This document shows positions 34,847-43,377 of a stretch of 64,000 nt of DNA, piece by piece (the first letter of the stretch is position 1; each line of letters starts with the position of its first letter). The stretch spans positions 199,285-263,284 of the forward strand of contig NZ_JAUCMW010000002.1 in assembly GCF_030372765.1 (NCBI RefSeq). The letters are read 5' to 3'. The notes under the pieces were generated by a model that was given only the letters and a program-made list of their open reading frames with translations, was not told where the DNA came from and ran no database searches. The DNA is from Labilibaculum sp. K2S (GTDB lineage Bacteria > Bacteroidota > Bacteroidia > Bacteroidales > Marinifilaceae). A program made the position numbers and the translations under genes.

Positions 34847-36976
34847 ATGGAGACACAACATTTTTCGTACGATAACAAAATCGTGAAATTTTTCGCCTAC
34901 GCAACCATTCTTTGGGGAGTAGTTGGAATGCTGGTAGGGCTTTTGGCAGCACTGCAATTGGCATTCCCGATTTTTAATTTCAATCTGGCTTATACCTCTT
35001 TTGGTAGAATTCGTCCAATTCACACCAATGCAGTAATTTTTGCATTTGTTGGAAATGGAATATTTACAGCAGTTTATTATTCACTTCAGCGCTTGCTTAA
35101 AGCCAGAATGTTTAATGACAGACTTAGTTGGATCCATTTCTGGGGCTGGCAGGCCATAATTGTTTCGGCTGCTGTCACTTTTGTTTTAGGAATCACTACC
35201 AGTAAAGAATATGCAGAACTGGAATGGCCGATCGATATTGCCATTACCATTATTTGGGTTGTGTTTGGCTGGAACATGTTTGGTACCATCCTAAGGAGAA
35301 GAGCCGATCACCTTTATGTTGCCATATGGTTTTATATTGCAACTTTTGTAACGGTTGCCGTTCTTCACATTGGGAATTCAATTTCCCTGCCTTACAGCTG
35401 GATTCAGTCATATCCTGTTTATGCAGGTGTTCAGGATGCTTTGGTGCAGTGGTGGTACGGACATAATGCTGTTGCATTTTTCCTGACCACTCCATATTTA
35501 GGATTGATGTACTATTTCTTGCCGAAAGCTGCCAATCGTCCGATATATTCGTATCGCTTATCGATCATTCACTTCTGGGCATTGGTTTTTCTGTATATCT
35601 GGGCTGGTCCTCATCACTTGCTATATACTTCTTTACCGGATTGGGCACAATCCTTAGGTGTTGTTTTCTCAATCATGTTACTTGCTCCATCGTGGGGAGG
35701 TATGTTTAACGGATTATTAACACTTCGCGGTGCCTGGGATAAAGTTCGTGACAGTGCAACTCTAAAATTTATGGTGGTTGCTGTTACCTGTTACGGAATG
35801 TCAACCTTCGAGGGGCCAATGATGTCTCTTAAATGGGTAAACTCATTAACCCACTATACCGACTGGACAATCGCTCACGTTCACATTGGAGCATTGGGCT
35901 GGAACGGATTCCTTACTTTTGGAATGTTGTACTACTTGTTCCCAAAAATGTGGAATACAAAATTGTATTCTGAAAAATTAGCCAATGCACACTTCTGGGT
36001 TGGAACATTAGGTATTATTTTTTATGCGTTGCCATTGTATTGGGGTGCCATTGTTCAAACCTTGATGTGGAAAGAATTTACTCCGGACGGATTATTAGCT
36101 TATCCTAATTTCTTAGAAACCGTTACTCAGATTTTGCCAATGTATCACGTCAGAGTTTTTGGAGGACTTCTTTACTTCTCCGGACTGTTCTTAATGGTTT
36201 ATAATCTATTGAAAACCGCCGCTTTAGGTAAATGTATAGACAATGAAGAAGCTTCGGCTCCTGCAATTGTTACCGATACAAAACGCAGCAAGAATGAAGG
36301 TTTACACCGTTGGTTAGAAAGAAAACCTGTTCAGTTTATGATTTTGGCTACAGTTGCAATCTTAATTGGTGGTGCATTCGAAATTATCCCAACGTACCTG
36401 ATCAAATCAAACATTCCGACTATCGAAAGTGTAAAACCTTATACTCCACTTGAGTTGCAGGGTAGAGATATTTATATCCGGGAAGGCTGTAATACTTGTC
36501 ACTCCCAAATGGTCCGCCCTTTCCGTTCGGAAACAGAACGATATGGTGAGTATTCAAAAGCCGGCGAATCAGTTTACGATCATCCGCACTTGTGGGGATC
36601 GAAACGAACAGGACCGGATTTGGCCCGCGAAGGTGTTCCCGGTGGAAAAATGTACAAAACTAATGTTTGGCATTTTAACCATATGCTGGATCCACAAAAA
36701 ATGAATGCTCAATCTATTATGCCTAAATATCCCTGGCTGATAAAAGACGTATTGGATACTTCATCAACTCCTGCAAAAATTCGCGCGATGACCACTTTAG
36801 GTGTGCCATATGCTGAAGGATACGATCTAATTGCCAATGACGATTTGAGGAAACAAGCAGAAGAAATTGCTGCCGACCTTAAAAATTCGGGTGTTGAAGT
36901 AGCTAGTGATAAAGAAATATTAGCTGTAATTGCTTACCTGCAACGTTTGGGTAGAGATATTTCGGTGCAAAAATAG
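34847..36976 (+). CDS. ccoNO: cbb3-type cytochrome c oxidase, fused subunits I and II (CcoN-CcoO)
   Basis: 709 residues. Residues 1-470 are CcoN, the haem-copper subunit (RIRPIHTNAVIFAFVGNGIF; HNAVAFFLTTPYLG with the CuB/Tyr region; HVHIGALGWNGF with haem ligands). Residues 495-709 are CcoO, a TM helix and a monohaem cytochrome c domain (GRDIYIREGCNTCHSQMVRPF, CxxCH near 555). The fusion of N and O is usual in Bacteroidota. The enzyme reduces O2 with high affinity and pumps protons. Confidence 0.96.
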   Translation: METQHFSYDNKIVKFFAYATILWGVVGMLVGLLAALQLAFPIFNFNLAYTSFGRIRPIHTNAVIFAFVGNGIFTAVYYSLQRLLKARMFNDRLSWIHFWGWQAIIVSAAVTFVLGITTSKEYAELEWPIDIAITIIWVVFGWNMFGTILRRRADHLYVAIWFYIATFVTVAVLHIGNSISLPYSWIQSYPVYAGVQDALVQWWYGHNAVAFFLTTPYLGLMYYFLPKAANRPIYSYRLSIIHFWALVFLYIWAGPHHLLYTSLPDWAQSLGVVFSIMLLAPSWGGMFNGLLTLRGAWDKVRDSATLKFMVVAVTCYGMSTFEGPMMSLKWVNSLTHYTDWTIAHVHIGALGWNGFLTFGMLYYLFPKMWNTKLYSEKLANAHFWVGTLGIIFYALPLYWGAIVQTLMWKEFTPDGLLAYPNFLETVTQILPMYHVRVFGGLLYFSGLFLMVYNLLKTAALGKCIDNEEASAPAIVTDTKRSKNEGLHRWLERKPVQFMILATVAILIGGAFEIIPTYLIKSNIPTIESVKPYTPLELQGRDIYIREGCNTCHSQMVRPFRSETERYGEYSKAGESVYDHPHLWGSKRTGPDLAREGVPGGKMYKTNVWHFNHMLDPQKMNAQSIMPKYPWLIKDVLDTSSTPAKIRAMTTLGVPYAEGYDLIANDDLRKQAEEIAADLKNSGVEVASDKEILAVIAYLQRLGRDISVQK

Positions 36977-36978
36977 AT

Positions 36979-37062
36979 ATCAGATATTAGGTGTGAGAAA
37001 TGAGGAAAATACTTTTACAGCGGTTTTAACTCATATCTCTCATCTAGAACTAATAAATATAA
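36979..37062. repeat. Imperfect inverted repeat after ccoNO
   Basis: GATATTAGGTGTGAGAAATGAGG and, about 20 bases on, CTCATATCTCTCATCT form an imperfect hairpin. It resembles the dispersed GATATGAGA/TCTCATATC intergenic repeats of Bacteroidota. Confidence 0.4.
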
Positions 37063-37066
37063 ACAG

Positions 37067-37158
37067 ATGAAACGTCCATATATAAAGCTTTCTACACACA
37101 GGAAGATGGTTGCAATTTGGGTGTTCCATGTGACAAATAAAAATCAAATTATAAACAC
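37067..37158 (+). repeat. ATG-to-ATG element, copy 1, in front of ccoQ
   Basis: 92 bases from ATGAAACGTCCATATATAAA to the base before the ccoQ ATGAAA. It shares with the copies at 49323 and 56497-56759 the start ATGAAACGTCCAT, a central ACACACAGG-AGATG, GTTCCAT-TGACAA and the end AATTATAAACAC. Its own reading frame (MKRPYIKLSTHRKMVAIWVF...) stays open for 31 codons and ends TGA at the ccoQ start (ATGA overlap). Confidence 0.8.
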
Positions 37159-37359
37159 ATGAAAATAGTCAGTCATTACTTGCAGGGCATTGCTGATGTT
37201 GGTTTTTTTCCAAGCATCTCATTACTCATTTTCTTCCTGTTCTTTGCAGGAATGCTTTGGTGGACCTTCAAAAAAAGCAACAAAGAATTCTTTACGGAAA
37301 TGGAAAGTTATGCCCTTGACGAGGATGGTGTAAATTCATCATCGGAAGCGAAAGAATAA
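37159..37359 (+). CDS. ccoQ: cbb3 oxidase subunit CcoQ
   Basis: 66 residues with one TM helix (FPSISLLIFFLFFAGMLWWTFKKS) followed by an acidic tail, the topology of CcoQ/FixQ. It stabilises the interaction of CcoP with the CcoNO core. It is placed between ccoNO and ccoP as usual, but with a 182-bp gap ahead that holds two repeats. Confidence 0.88.
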   Translation: MKIVSHYLQGIADVGFFPSISLLIFFLFFAGMLWWTFKKSNKEFFTEMESYALDEDGVNSSSEAKE

Positions 37360-37382
37360 ACAGGTTCCAAAATCAAGATAAA

Positions 37383-37949
37383 ATGGAGAAAAAAGATAAA
37401 TTCTTAGAAGAAAACGAGCATCTAATGAGCGATCATGATTATGATGGAATTAGAGAATTAAACAACCCAATGCCAACTTGGTGGCGTTACTTGTTCTACA
37501 TCACAATTATTTTTGCCGCAGTTTACATGTTCCGTTACCATGTTTTTGGTGACGATCTTCAAATTGCAGAATACAATAAAGAAATGGCTCTTGCCGAAGC
37601 AAATAAACCCAAAACTGCTTTTGATGAGAATGCTCTCGTTTTAATGACAGCATCGGCAGATTTGGACAATGGAAAAGCCATCTACGATAAAAACTGTATT
37701 GCTTGTCACGGATCATTGGGAGAAGGCAATGCAATTGGACCAAACCTTACCGATAAGTATTGGTTGAACGGTGGCAGCCTTAAAGATGTATACCAAATCA
37801 TTAAAGTAGGAAAACCTATGAAGGGTATGTTAGCATGGCAAAATCAATTGGCGCCGGAGCAGATGCTGCAGGTGGCCAGTTATATAATGGGGCTTCAGGG
37901 AACAAATCCTCCTAATGCAAAAGATCCTCAGGGAGAATTGGTTGAATAA
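37383..37949 (+). CDS. ccoP: cbb3 oxidase subunit III, monohaem CcoP
   Basis: 188 residues. An N-terminal FixP-type segment (DHDYDGIRELNNPMPTWWRYLFYITIIFAAVYMF) gives one TM helix, then a single cytochrome c domain with CIACHGSLGEGNAIGPNLTD and a Met ligand region MKGMLAW. Classical CcoP has two haems; this shorter form with one is common in Bacteroidota. It delivers electrons to CcoO. Confidence 0.93.
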   Translation: MEKKDKFLEENEHLMSDHDYDGIRELNNPMPTWWRYLFYITIIFAAVYMFRYHVFGDDLQIAEYNKEMALAEANKPKTAFDENALVLMTASADLDNGKAIYDKNCIACHGSLGEGNAIGPNLTDKYWLNGGSLKDVYQIIKVGKPMKGMLAWQNQLAPEQMLQVASYIMGLQGTNPPNAKDPQGELVE

Positions 37950-37959
37950 AAAAACATCT

Positions 37960-38146
37960 AACCACAAAGGTTAACAAAGTACAACACAAAGTTGCACAAA
38001 GGATTATTAATAATGTGCAACTTCAGTTTTTGTTTATACTGTGGGAAACTAAATTAACAAACACCAGCGAGTTCATTTGTAAAATAGAATTTCACACAAA
38101 ACGTACTTCGTGTTCTTCGTGAAATACCTTTGAGCTTTCTTTGTAA
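37960..38146. repeat. Degenerate inverted-repeat element between ccoP and ccoG
   Basis: Left part AACCACAAAGGTTAACAAAG and CACAAAGTTGCACAAAGG, right part CACAAAACGTACTTCGTGTTC and TTCGTGAAATACCTTTGAG. The two are rough reverse complements, like the ACCACAAAGGACAC... intergenic repeats found in many Bacteroidota genomes. There is no ORF. Confidence 0.5.
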
Positions 38147-38155
38147 TTGAAAAAT

Positions 38156-39553
38156 ATGGCTCCTAAAAACCCATATACCGGCTATCGTGACCAGCTTGCT
38201 ACTCTTAATGAGACGGGAAAACGTAGATGGGTATACGCACAAAAACCGAAAGGGAAACTATATAACTATCGGAATATTGTTAGCTATTCCTTACTATTTT
38301 TGCTTTTTACAATTCCATTTGTGAAGCTAAATGGTGAGCCATTTTTGATGTTGAATATTTTAGAGCGAAAATTCATTTTATTTGGCATTCATTTCTGGCC
38401 TCAGGATTTTCATCTCTTTCTGTATTCCATGATTACTCTTTTTGTATTTGTGGTACTATTTACCGTTAGCTATGGTCGAATATGGTGTGGCTGGACTTGT
38501 CCGCAAACTGTCTTTTTAGAATTTATTTTCAGAAGAATTGAGTACTTAATTGAAGGAAATCCCAGCCAACAACGAAAATTGGATTCCCAACCAATGAATT
38601 TCACTAAATTCTGGAAAAAGAGCTTGAAAATCATTCTTTTTTATGCAATCTGTTTTTTAATTACGAACACCTTTTTATCCTACATTATTGGAATTGACCA
38701 GTTGTTGGAAATAATGAAGGCTCCAATATCCGAACATAGCGTTGGATTTACTGTGGCAGTTTTGTTTTCGGGCGTTATGTTTTTTGTCTTTACAAAATTA
38801 CGAGAGCAGGTATGCTCGATGATTTGCCCTTATGGGAGATTGCAAGGTGTACTATTAGACTCCAATTCGATAGTAGTTGCTTACGATTACAAACGAGGCG
38901 AAGAAAGAGCTCCGCTGGAGGCTGGCGAAGACCGAAAAAAAGATGGTAAAGGAGATTGTATTGACTGTTATCAGTGTGTTGATGTTTGTCCAACCGGAAT
39001 TGATGTTCGTGATGGTACTCAATTGGAATGCATCAACTGTACTGCATGTATTGATGAATGCAATTCTGTAATGGAGTGGATAGGAAAACCTAAAGGCTTA
39101 ATTCGATTCGATTCTGAAAAAAATATCGCCGAAGGCAAAAAGCAAAAATGGCCTGCCCGTAAAATTGCTTACACCGTAGTTCTGTGCATTCTACTAGGAA
39201 TTGTAGCTGTTTTGTTTGCTTCGAGAAGCGATTTGGAAGCCACTATCTTACGAACTCCGGGCTTAATGTATCAACCTCAGGAAGGTGGAATTAGTAATAT
39301 GTACAGCTTTAAAGTTGTTAACAAAACGGTTGCCGAGGTTCCTATTCATTTTAAAATAATGAATCACGAAGGTGTAATTAAAGTAATTGGAGAGGAATTA
39401 AAAGCGAAAGCCAGTTCAATAAAGGAAGGTGTATTCTTCGCCATTTTACCACAAAAAGAAATTACAAGCGATAACATTCCAATTACCATTGGTGTGTATG
39501 CGGATAAACGATTAATAGAAGAAGTTAAACTAACTTTTGTAGGACCAAACTAA
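38156..39553 (+). CDS. ccoG: cbb3 oxidase accessory ferredoxin-like protein CcoG (FixG/RdxA)
   Basis: 465 residues from ATG 38156 (a TTG nine bases earlier is in frame). Several TM helices, a membrane cysteine motif GRIWCGWTCPQTVFLEF, two ferredoxin motifs (CIDCYQCVDVCPTGIDVRDG, CINCTACIDECNSVM) and a C-terminal Ig-like domain (residues about 375-465) match CcoG. It is a Cu(II)-reducing factor in cbb3 assembly. It follows the repeat element and precedes ccoH. Confidence 0.95.
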   Translation: MAPKNPYTGYRDQLATLNETGKRRWVYAQKPKGKLYNYRNIVSYSLLFLLFTIPFVKLNGEPFLMLNILERKFILFGIHFWPQDFHLFLYSMITLFVFVVLFTVSYGRIWCGWTCPQTVFLEFIFRRIEYLIEGNPSQQRKLDSQPMNFTKFWKKSLKIILFYAICFLITNTFLSYIIGIDQLLEIMKAPISEHSVGFTVAVLFSGVMFFVFTKLREQVCSMICPYGRLQGVLLDSNSIVVAYDYKRGEERAPLEAGEDRKKDGKGDCIDCYQCVDVCPTGIDVRDGTQLECINCTACIDECNSVMEWIGKPKGLIRFDSEKNIAEGKKQKWPARKIAYTVVLCILLGIVAVLFASRSDLEATILRTPGLMYQPQEGGISNMYSFKVVNKTVAEVPIHFKIMNHEGVIKVIGEELKAKASSIKEGVFFAILPQKEITSDNIPITIGVYADKRLIEEVKLTFVGPN

Positions 39554-39619
39554 AAAAGATCCGTTTTGAAGTAAACAGTGATTACTAATAAAAACGTACA
39601 AATAACTGATAATTGAAGT

Positions 39620-40066
39620 ATGAAAAAGATGAGTTGGGGGACAAAACTAGCAATAGGAGCTTCGATATATGTTATCGGGATTCTTTCTTTTGTTGCATTT
39701 AGCACAACACAAAAAATCAATTTGGTATCGAAAGATTACTATCCTAAAGAGGTGGAATATCAGCAACAAATTGATAAATTAAATAATGCCAAAAAATTAA
39801 ATGAGACGATCCTTATATCGCAGGAAAACGGGAAATTACAATTTCAATTTCCTGCCAATATGCACGATCAGGTAAAAGGCGAAATCGTATTTTATCGTCC
39901 TGCCGATTATGAATCAGATTTCAAAACTTCAATTGATCTGAACGAAAACGGATTGCAGGAACTTAATACAGATCATCTTTTAAAAGGCATGTACACCATC
40001 AAAATAGATTGGGAACACAACAATATAGGGTATTATAAAGAAGAGGCTGTTTACTTGAATAAATAA
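39620..40066 (+). CDS. ccoH: FixH/CcoH-family protein
   Basis: 148 residues. An N-terminal TM helix (TKLAIGASIYVIGILSFVAF) precedes VSKDYYPKEVEYQQQIDKLNNAKKL, a FixH hallmark, and a small periplasmic beta domain. FixH/CcoH is required for late cbb3 assembly. It lies between ccoG and the TauE/SafE gene in the usual order. Confidence 0.9.
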   Translation: MKKMSWGTKLAIGASIYVIGILSFVAFSTTQKINLVSKDYYPKEVEYQQQIDKLNNAKKLNETILISQENGKLQFQFPANMHDQVKGEIVFYRPADYESDFKTSIDLNENGLQELNTDHLLKGMYTIKIDWEHNNIGYYKEEAVYLNK

Positions 40067-40068
40067 GA

Positions 40069-40159
40069 CCTCATCCCCTATCCCCTTCTCCTAAAAGAGA
40101 AGGGAGAACAATATATACAAGTTTCCCTCTCCTGAAGGAGAGAGATTAAGGGTGAGGCG
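40069..40159. repeat. Long imperfect hairpin repeat between ccoH and the TauE/SafE gene
   Basis: CCTCATCCCCTATCCCCTTC and CTCCTAAAAGAGAAGGGAG on the left face CCCTCTCCTGAAGGAGAG and AAGGGTGAGGCG on the right. The ends (CCTCATCCC / GGGTGAGG) pair. This is a recognisable Bacteroidota intergenic repeat type. Confidence 0.6.
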
Positions 40160-40180
40160 TACAAATATAAAATTGATACT

Positions 40181-40912
40181 ATGGTATATCTATCAGCATT
40201 AATACTGGGACTTATGGGCAGTTTTCACTGTGTGGGAATGTGTGGTCCTATTGCACTGGCAATTCCTTTAAAAACAACATCATGGCTGGCAAGAATTTCG
40301 GGCGGTGTAATTTACAACATTGGCCGTGCTCTTACCTATGCCATTATGGGTGCATTTTTTGGTCTTTTGGGGCGAGGTTTGGTCATGAGTGGATTTCAGC
40401 AATGGGTTTCCGTTATCATGGGTGCTGTCATGATTCTATCGGTTATCACTCCTTCCATCTATAAGAATCGTTTTAACGCTGAAAAAGGTGTGTTCTCATT
40501 TGTTGGCAAAGTAAAACTTTCGCTCGGTAAATTATTTACTCAACGTAGTTATGGTTCTCTTTTTTTAATTGGATTATTAAATGGATTGCTTCCGTGCGGA
40601 TTGGTTTATGTTGCTATCGTGGCCGCAATTGCCACAGGATCATCGGTTGGCGGCGGACTTTTCATGTTCATTTTTGGCTTGGGAACACTTCCCATGATGT
40701 TGGCCATTTCGCTAATTGGCAACTTAATTACATTAGAATTGAGAAAGAAAATTACCCGGTTGATTCCTTATGCCATTGTATTTATCGGCATTCTGTTCGT
40801 ACTTCGCGGATTGAGTTTAGGAATTCCTTTCTTAAGTCCACCCGAAAAAGCTATGCATGTTCCAACCGAACAAGTGGATGTAAACAAACCAAAACCGGAT
40901 TGCTGTCATTAA
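40181..40912 (+). CDS. TauE/SafE-type (DsbD_2) membrane protein of the cbb3 cluster
   Basis: 243 residues, six or seven TM helices. It starts with LGLMGSFHCVGMCGPIALAI, where H-C-x-x-M-C could bind copper, and repeats a similar element as GLLNGLLPCGLVYVAIVAAI. This is the sulfite-exporter TauE/SafE (DsbD transmembrane-like) protein that regularly ends cbb3 clusters; a role in copper delivery or export is inferred from that context. The tail ends with DCCH. Confidence 0.88.
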   Translation: MVYLSALILGLMGSFHCVGMCGPIALAIPLKTTSWLARISGGVIYNIGRALTYAIMGAFFGLLGRGLVMSGFQQWVSVIMGAVMILSVITPSIYKNRFNAEKGVFSFVGKVKLSLGKLFTQRSYGSLFLIGLLNGLLPCGLVYVAIVAAIATGSSVGGGLFMFIFGLGTLPMMLAISLIGNLITLELRKKITRLIPYAIVFIGILFVLRGLSLGIPFLSPPEKAMHVPTEQVDVNKPKPDCCH

Positions 40913-40996
40913 ATTTATTTATTGCTTTAATTATTTTGGCTTGATTATTGTTTATCAACAACAACAATTTTAGCTCTCTCTTCAACTAATTAAACT

Positions 40997-41851
40997 ATGA
41001 ATAAAACAATTGCTATTTTCCTGTTCCTGCTATGTTATCTGAATACATACAGCATAAAAAAAATTGAAGTTTCAAATGATAAACGAGACCAGTTTTTCTA
41101 CGATAAAATGCCCGAAAACTGTAAGAAATTTGGGTTAGAGGATTTAAGAAATAGTACCGATTCGCTGAGAATTAGAATTTGGAGCAGTAATTCAACGATT
41201 GAAATCAAACAACAAAATGGAGTTAAAGCACAACTAACACAATGGGTGAGATGGTCAGATCCGATTATTAAAAAAGTAGAATTCGAATCTGAAATTTCCA
41301 AACAGTTACTGGATTCTCTCCTCGCCTATGATATTACAACAATTCCAGATGATACGAAATGGGGAATTGATGGCAGTTACGTTAATATTGAGGTCTCAAC
41401 CCCAGAAAACTATCGTACTTACACCTATTGGAGTCCTTCTGTGAATGAAACTGAAAATAGATATAAAGTTGCAAAAATTGAACATTTAGCTAACACAATT
41501 CTAAATAGAAATAAATTTTTCAACGAATTTATTGAAACTATTCCTCCTGGAGGATATGGTTTATCCTCAGGACATATTGATCGCTTTTTACCTGAAGGGT
41601 CAATGGAATCATCGTTATATAAGGAAGTAAAAAGAAGAATTGGATTAGAATTAGGGATAACTGAAAAAACTAGTCACACAAAATTCCCATTCTTCATTAT
41701 TGACCAGAAACCATCCTACATGGCAGGACTTAACAAGTACAAATTATCAGAAGTCAAAGAGATTAAGATTATCACTAAGAATGATGAAGAATCAAGACTT
41801 TATGGAATGATGGCAGCAAATGGTTTAATATTGATTGAAACTATAAAATAA
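40997..41851 (+). CDS. Secreted protein of unknown function with a plug-like C-terminus
   Basis: 284 residues with a signal peptide (about 1-19). The body has no domain I recognise. The last 30 residues, VKEIKIITKNDEESRLYGM followed by AANGLILIETIK, closely resemble the end of TonB-receptor plug domains (x-IYGxRAANGVILITTK), as seen in some Bacteroidota envelope proteins that carry a detached plug-like module. It is not part of the cbb3 unit by function as far as can be seen. Confidence 0.65.
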   Translation: MNKTIAIFLFLLCYLNTYSIKKIEVSNDKRDQFFYDKMPENCKKFGLEDLRNSTDSLRIRIWSSNSTIEIKQQNGVKAQLTQWVRWSDPIIKKVEFESEISKQLLDSLLAYDITTIPDDTKWGIDGSYVNIEVSTPENYRTYTYWSPSVNETENRYKVAKIEHLANTILNRNKFFNEFIETIPPGGYGLSSGHIDRFLPEGSMESSLYKEVKRRIGLELGITEKTSHTKFPFFIIDQKPSYMAGLNKYKLSEVKEIKIITKNDEESRLYGMMAANGLILIETIK

Positions 41852-41892
41852 CACACGCCAATATTTACCAGAATCCTTCCTGATTTTACTAT

Positions 41893-41928
41893 AAAAAGAG
41901 GCTAAATCCAATTTGAATTTAGCCTCTT
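41893..41928 (-). terminator. Terminator of the LipL32-like gene
   Basis: A perfect 12-bp stem AAGAGGCTAAAT / ATTTAGCCTCTT lies 40 bases past the stop codon. On the minus strand it is followed by TTTTTAT. Confidence 0.88.
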
Positions 41929-41967
41929 AACTGATTTACAGATTCGAATATCGATCTCCAATAAATT

Positions 41968-42648
41968 TTATTTGATTTGAGCTTTTAACTCTTCAATTGT
42001 TTTAGCCATTACAATTCCAGGAATTTCTACCGGAGCTCCAACTTGTGCTAAAAAAGTACCTTTTACTTCACCTTTTTTATAAGTTGTAAACCCAATTCGA
42101 TACAATCCCACAGTTAAGGCTTTCAAAGGATTACCAACTTCACTTTTATATCTTAACAATGAATTGTATTTTGTTCCTCTTGGTGTTTTTGGCATCTCGC
42201 TGCTATCATCATTTTTTGCCAATGAGAACCATTTTGCACTTTTTACTCCTTCAGCAGAAATTTTATCAGCACTAACAATATCCGAACGTTCCAAAGTGAT
42301 ATAAGTATCAAAATAGTCTTCCGATTCAGCATTTGCAGTATAATCATCAGAAACTATCGCATCTTTTACCGTAGTTTTTCCAACTGGAGACATCATTCGA
42401 ACACCTAATTCAGGAGCTACTGCAGGAACCCATAAATAAATAAAATAAAACTTCTTACCATCAATCACTTCATCTTCAGTATCTTTAGCAGCATACCCCA
42501 AATACGAAACAACATCTGTGTAAGGCACTTTAATTGTTTTTGGTCCAATTTTCTTTTCAGTTAAACCACCGAATTTACCTAGTTTTTGTGCTTGCGAAGG
42601 AGCTACAACGGCTAAGGCTAATGCCAAAATCAAAATTAATCTCTTCAT
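41968..42648 (-). CDS. LipL32-family exported surface protein
   Basis: 226 residues. A signal peptide (1-20, ending PSQA) has no lipobox Cys. The mature part matches the Leptospira major surface lipoprotein LipL32 as I remember it: GKFGGL at the N-terminus, VVSYLGY, then DGKKFYFIYLWVPAV and ELGVRMMSPVG (62-90), DTYITLERSD (114-123), KYNSLLRYK (160-168) and LYRIGFTTYKKGEVKG (182-197). The Asp-rich calcium loop of LipL32 is reduced to NDDSSE. Unlike LipL32 the protein is not lipidated. It has its own consensus promoter and terminator, so it is a single-gene, probably well-expressed unit. The function is unknown. Confidence 0.85.
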   Translation of the reverse strand: MKRLILILALALAVVAPSQAQKLGKFGGLTEKKIGPKTIKVPYTDVVSYLGYAAKDTEDEVIDGKKFYFIYLWVPAVAPELGVRMMSPVGKTTVKDAIVSDDYTANAESEDYFDTYITLERSDIVSADKISAEGVKSAKWFSLAKNDDSSEMPKTPRGTKYNSLLRYKSEVGNPLKALTVGLYRIGFTTYKKGEVKGTFLAQVGAPVEIPGIVMAKTIEELKAQIK

Positions 42649-43046
42649 TTATTTTATTTTATTTAATTAACAAAACAAAGTTATACTATTTAATTAAGCT
42701 CACAAAACCGAAATTTAATAATTTATTATAATTATTATTTAACCTTCACCCACAATCCAATATATAATGCTGACCATCTTTAATTTAAACCAAACAACAA
42801 ATGACATACAGAACCAATCAATTAACTTATTATTGCAATAATAACAACAGAAACTTAACATTACAACCCACAGCATAATGATTTTATTAATCCTAGTTGG
42901 TTGCTTTTCACCGTAATAAGATTTTGTAACCAGACGTTTTCATGTCTTTCCAAAATATACACACGAGAACTTATTTTAATTGTTTCCAATCAGGATATCT
43001 TGTAAATTAAGAGGAGCCTAATTTTAACGAAAGATATTCTAACACT
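42649..43046. other. Divergent intergenic region between the LipL32-like and SEC-C genes
   Basis: 398 bp, very AT-rich. The promoter of the LipL32-like gene is at its left end. In the remainder no ORF, hairpin or clear promoter for the plus-strand gene was seen. Confidence 0.5.
42676..42706 (-). promoter_or_regulatory. Consensus Bacteroidota promoter of the LipL32-like gene
   Basis: On the minus strand TTTG (42706-42703), 19 bases, then TAACTTTG (42683-42676) match the TTTG-N19-TAnnTTTG consensus exactly. The predicted transcript starts about 20 bases before the ATG at 42648. Confidence 0.65.
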
Positions 43047-43310
43047 ATGAAAAAAATCCTTAACAATTTGTTGACTTTTTTCAACACTACCGAAGAAGAT
43101 TCCTTTTACTATGTAAGAATTGAACGAAATGACAAATGCTTTTGCAATAGCGGTAAAAAATACAAAGCTTGTCATTACCCAGATCATCAGAAGAAAAGTA
43201 AGGTTGCTGTTAAAAAAATTAGTGAAACAACCGGAGAAGAACAAATTAAAGTTTTAAGTGTAAAACGCCTTCGCAAAGAATATTATCGTGTAAAATCGAA
43301 TGTACATTAA
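43047..43310 (+). CDS. Small SEC-C-motif protein
   Basis: 87 residues. RNDKCFCNSGKKYKACH is a SEC-C zinc-binding motif (GRNDPCPCGSGKKYKxCC), with Cys at C-x-C and a final C-H pair. The SEC-C module occurs at the SecA C-terminus and in many small proteins of unknown role. Start and length are supported by the preceding AGGAG-like AT-rich leader only weakly. Confidence 0.7.
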   Translation: MKKILNNLLTFFNTTEEDSFYYVRIERNDKCFCNSGKKYKACHYPDHQKKSKVAVKKISETTGEEQIKVLSVKRLRKEYYRVKSNVH

Positions 43311-43319
43311 CAGATCTGC

Positions 43320-43373
43320 GCTTTTGGCTCATGGCTCAATCTATCCCTTACCTCAAATACCATAGCCAAAAGC
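43320..43373. terminator. Inverted repeat between convergent genes
   Basis: GCTTTTGGCTCATGG and CCATAGCCAAAAGC form a 14-bp stem with one mismatch and a loop of about 25 bases. It may end transcription of the SEC-C gene and of the cytochrome c gene from the other side, or be a REP-like repeat. Confidence 0.45.
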
Positions 43374-43377
43374 TCAT

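Noticed and set aside
37067..37158. 31-codon frame before ccoQ considered as a normal gene.
   Set aside because: It is a copy of a dispersed element whose frame is broken in other copies, so it is listed as a repeat with a possible peptide.
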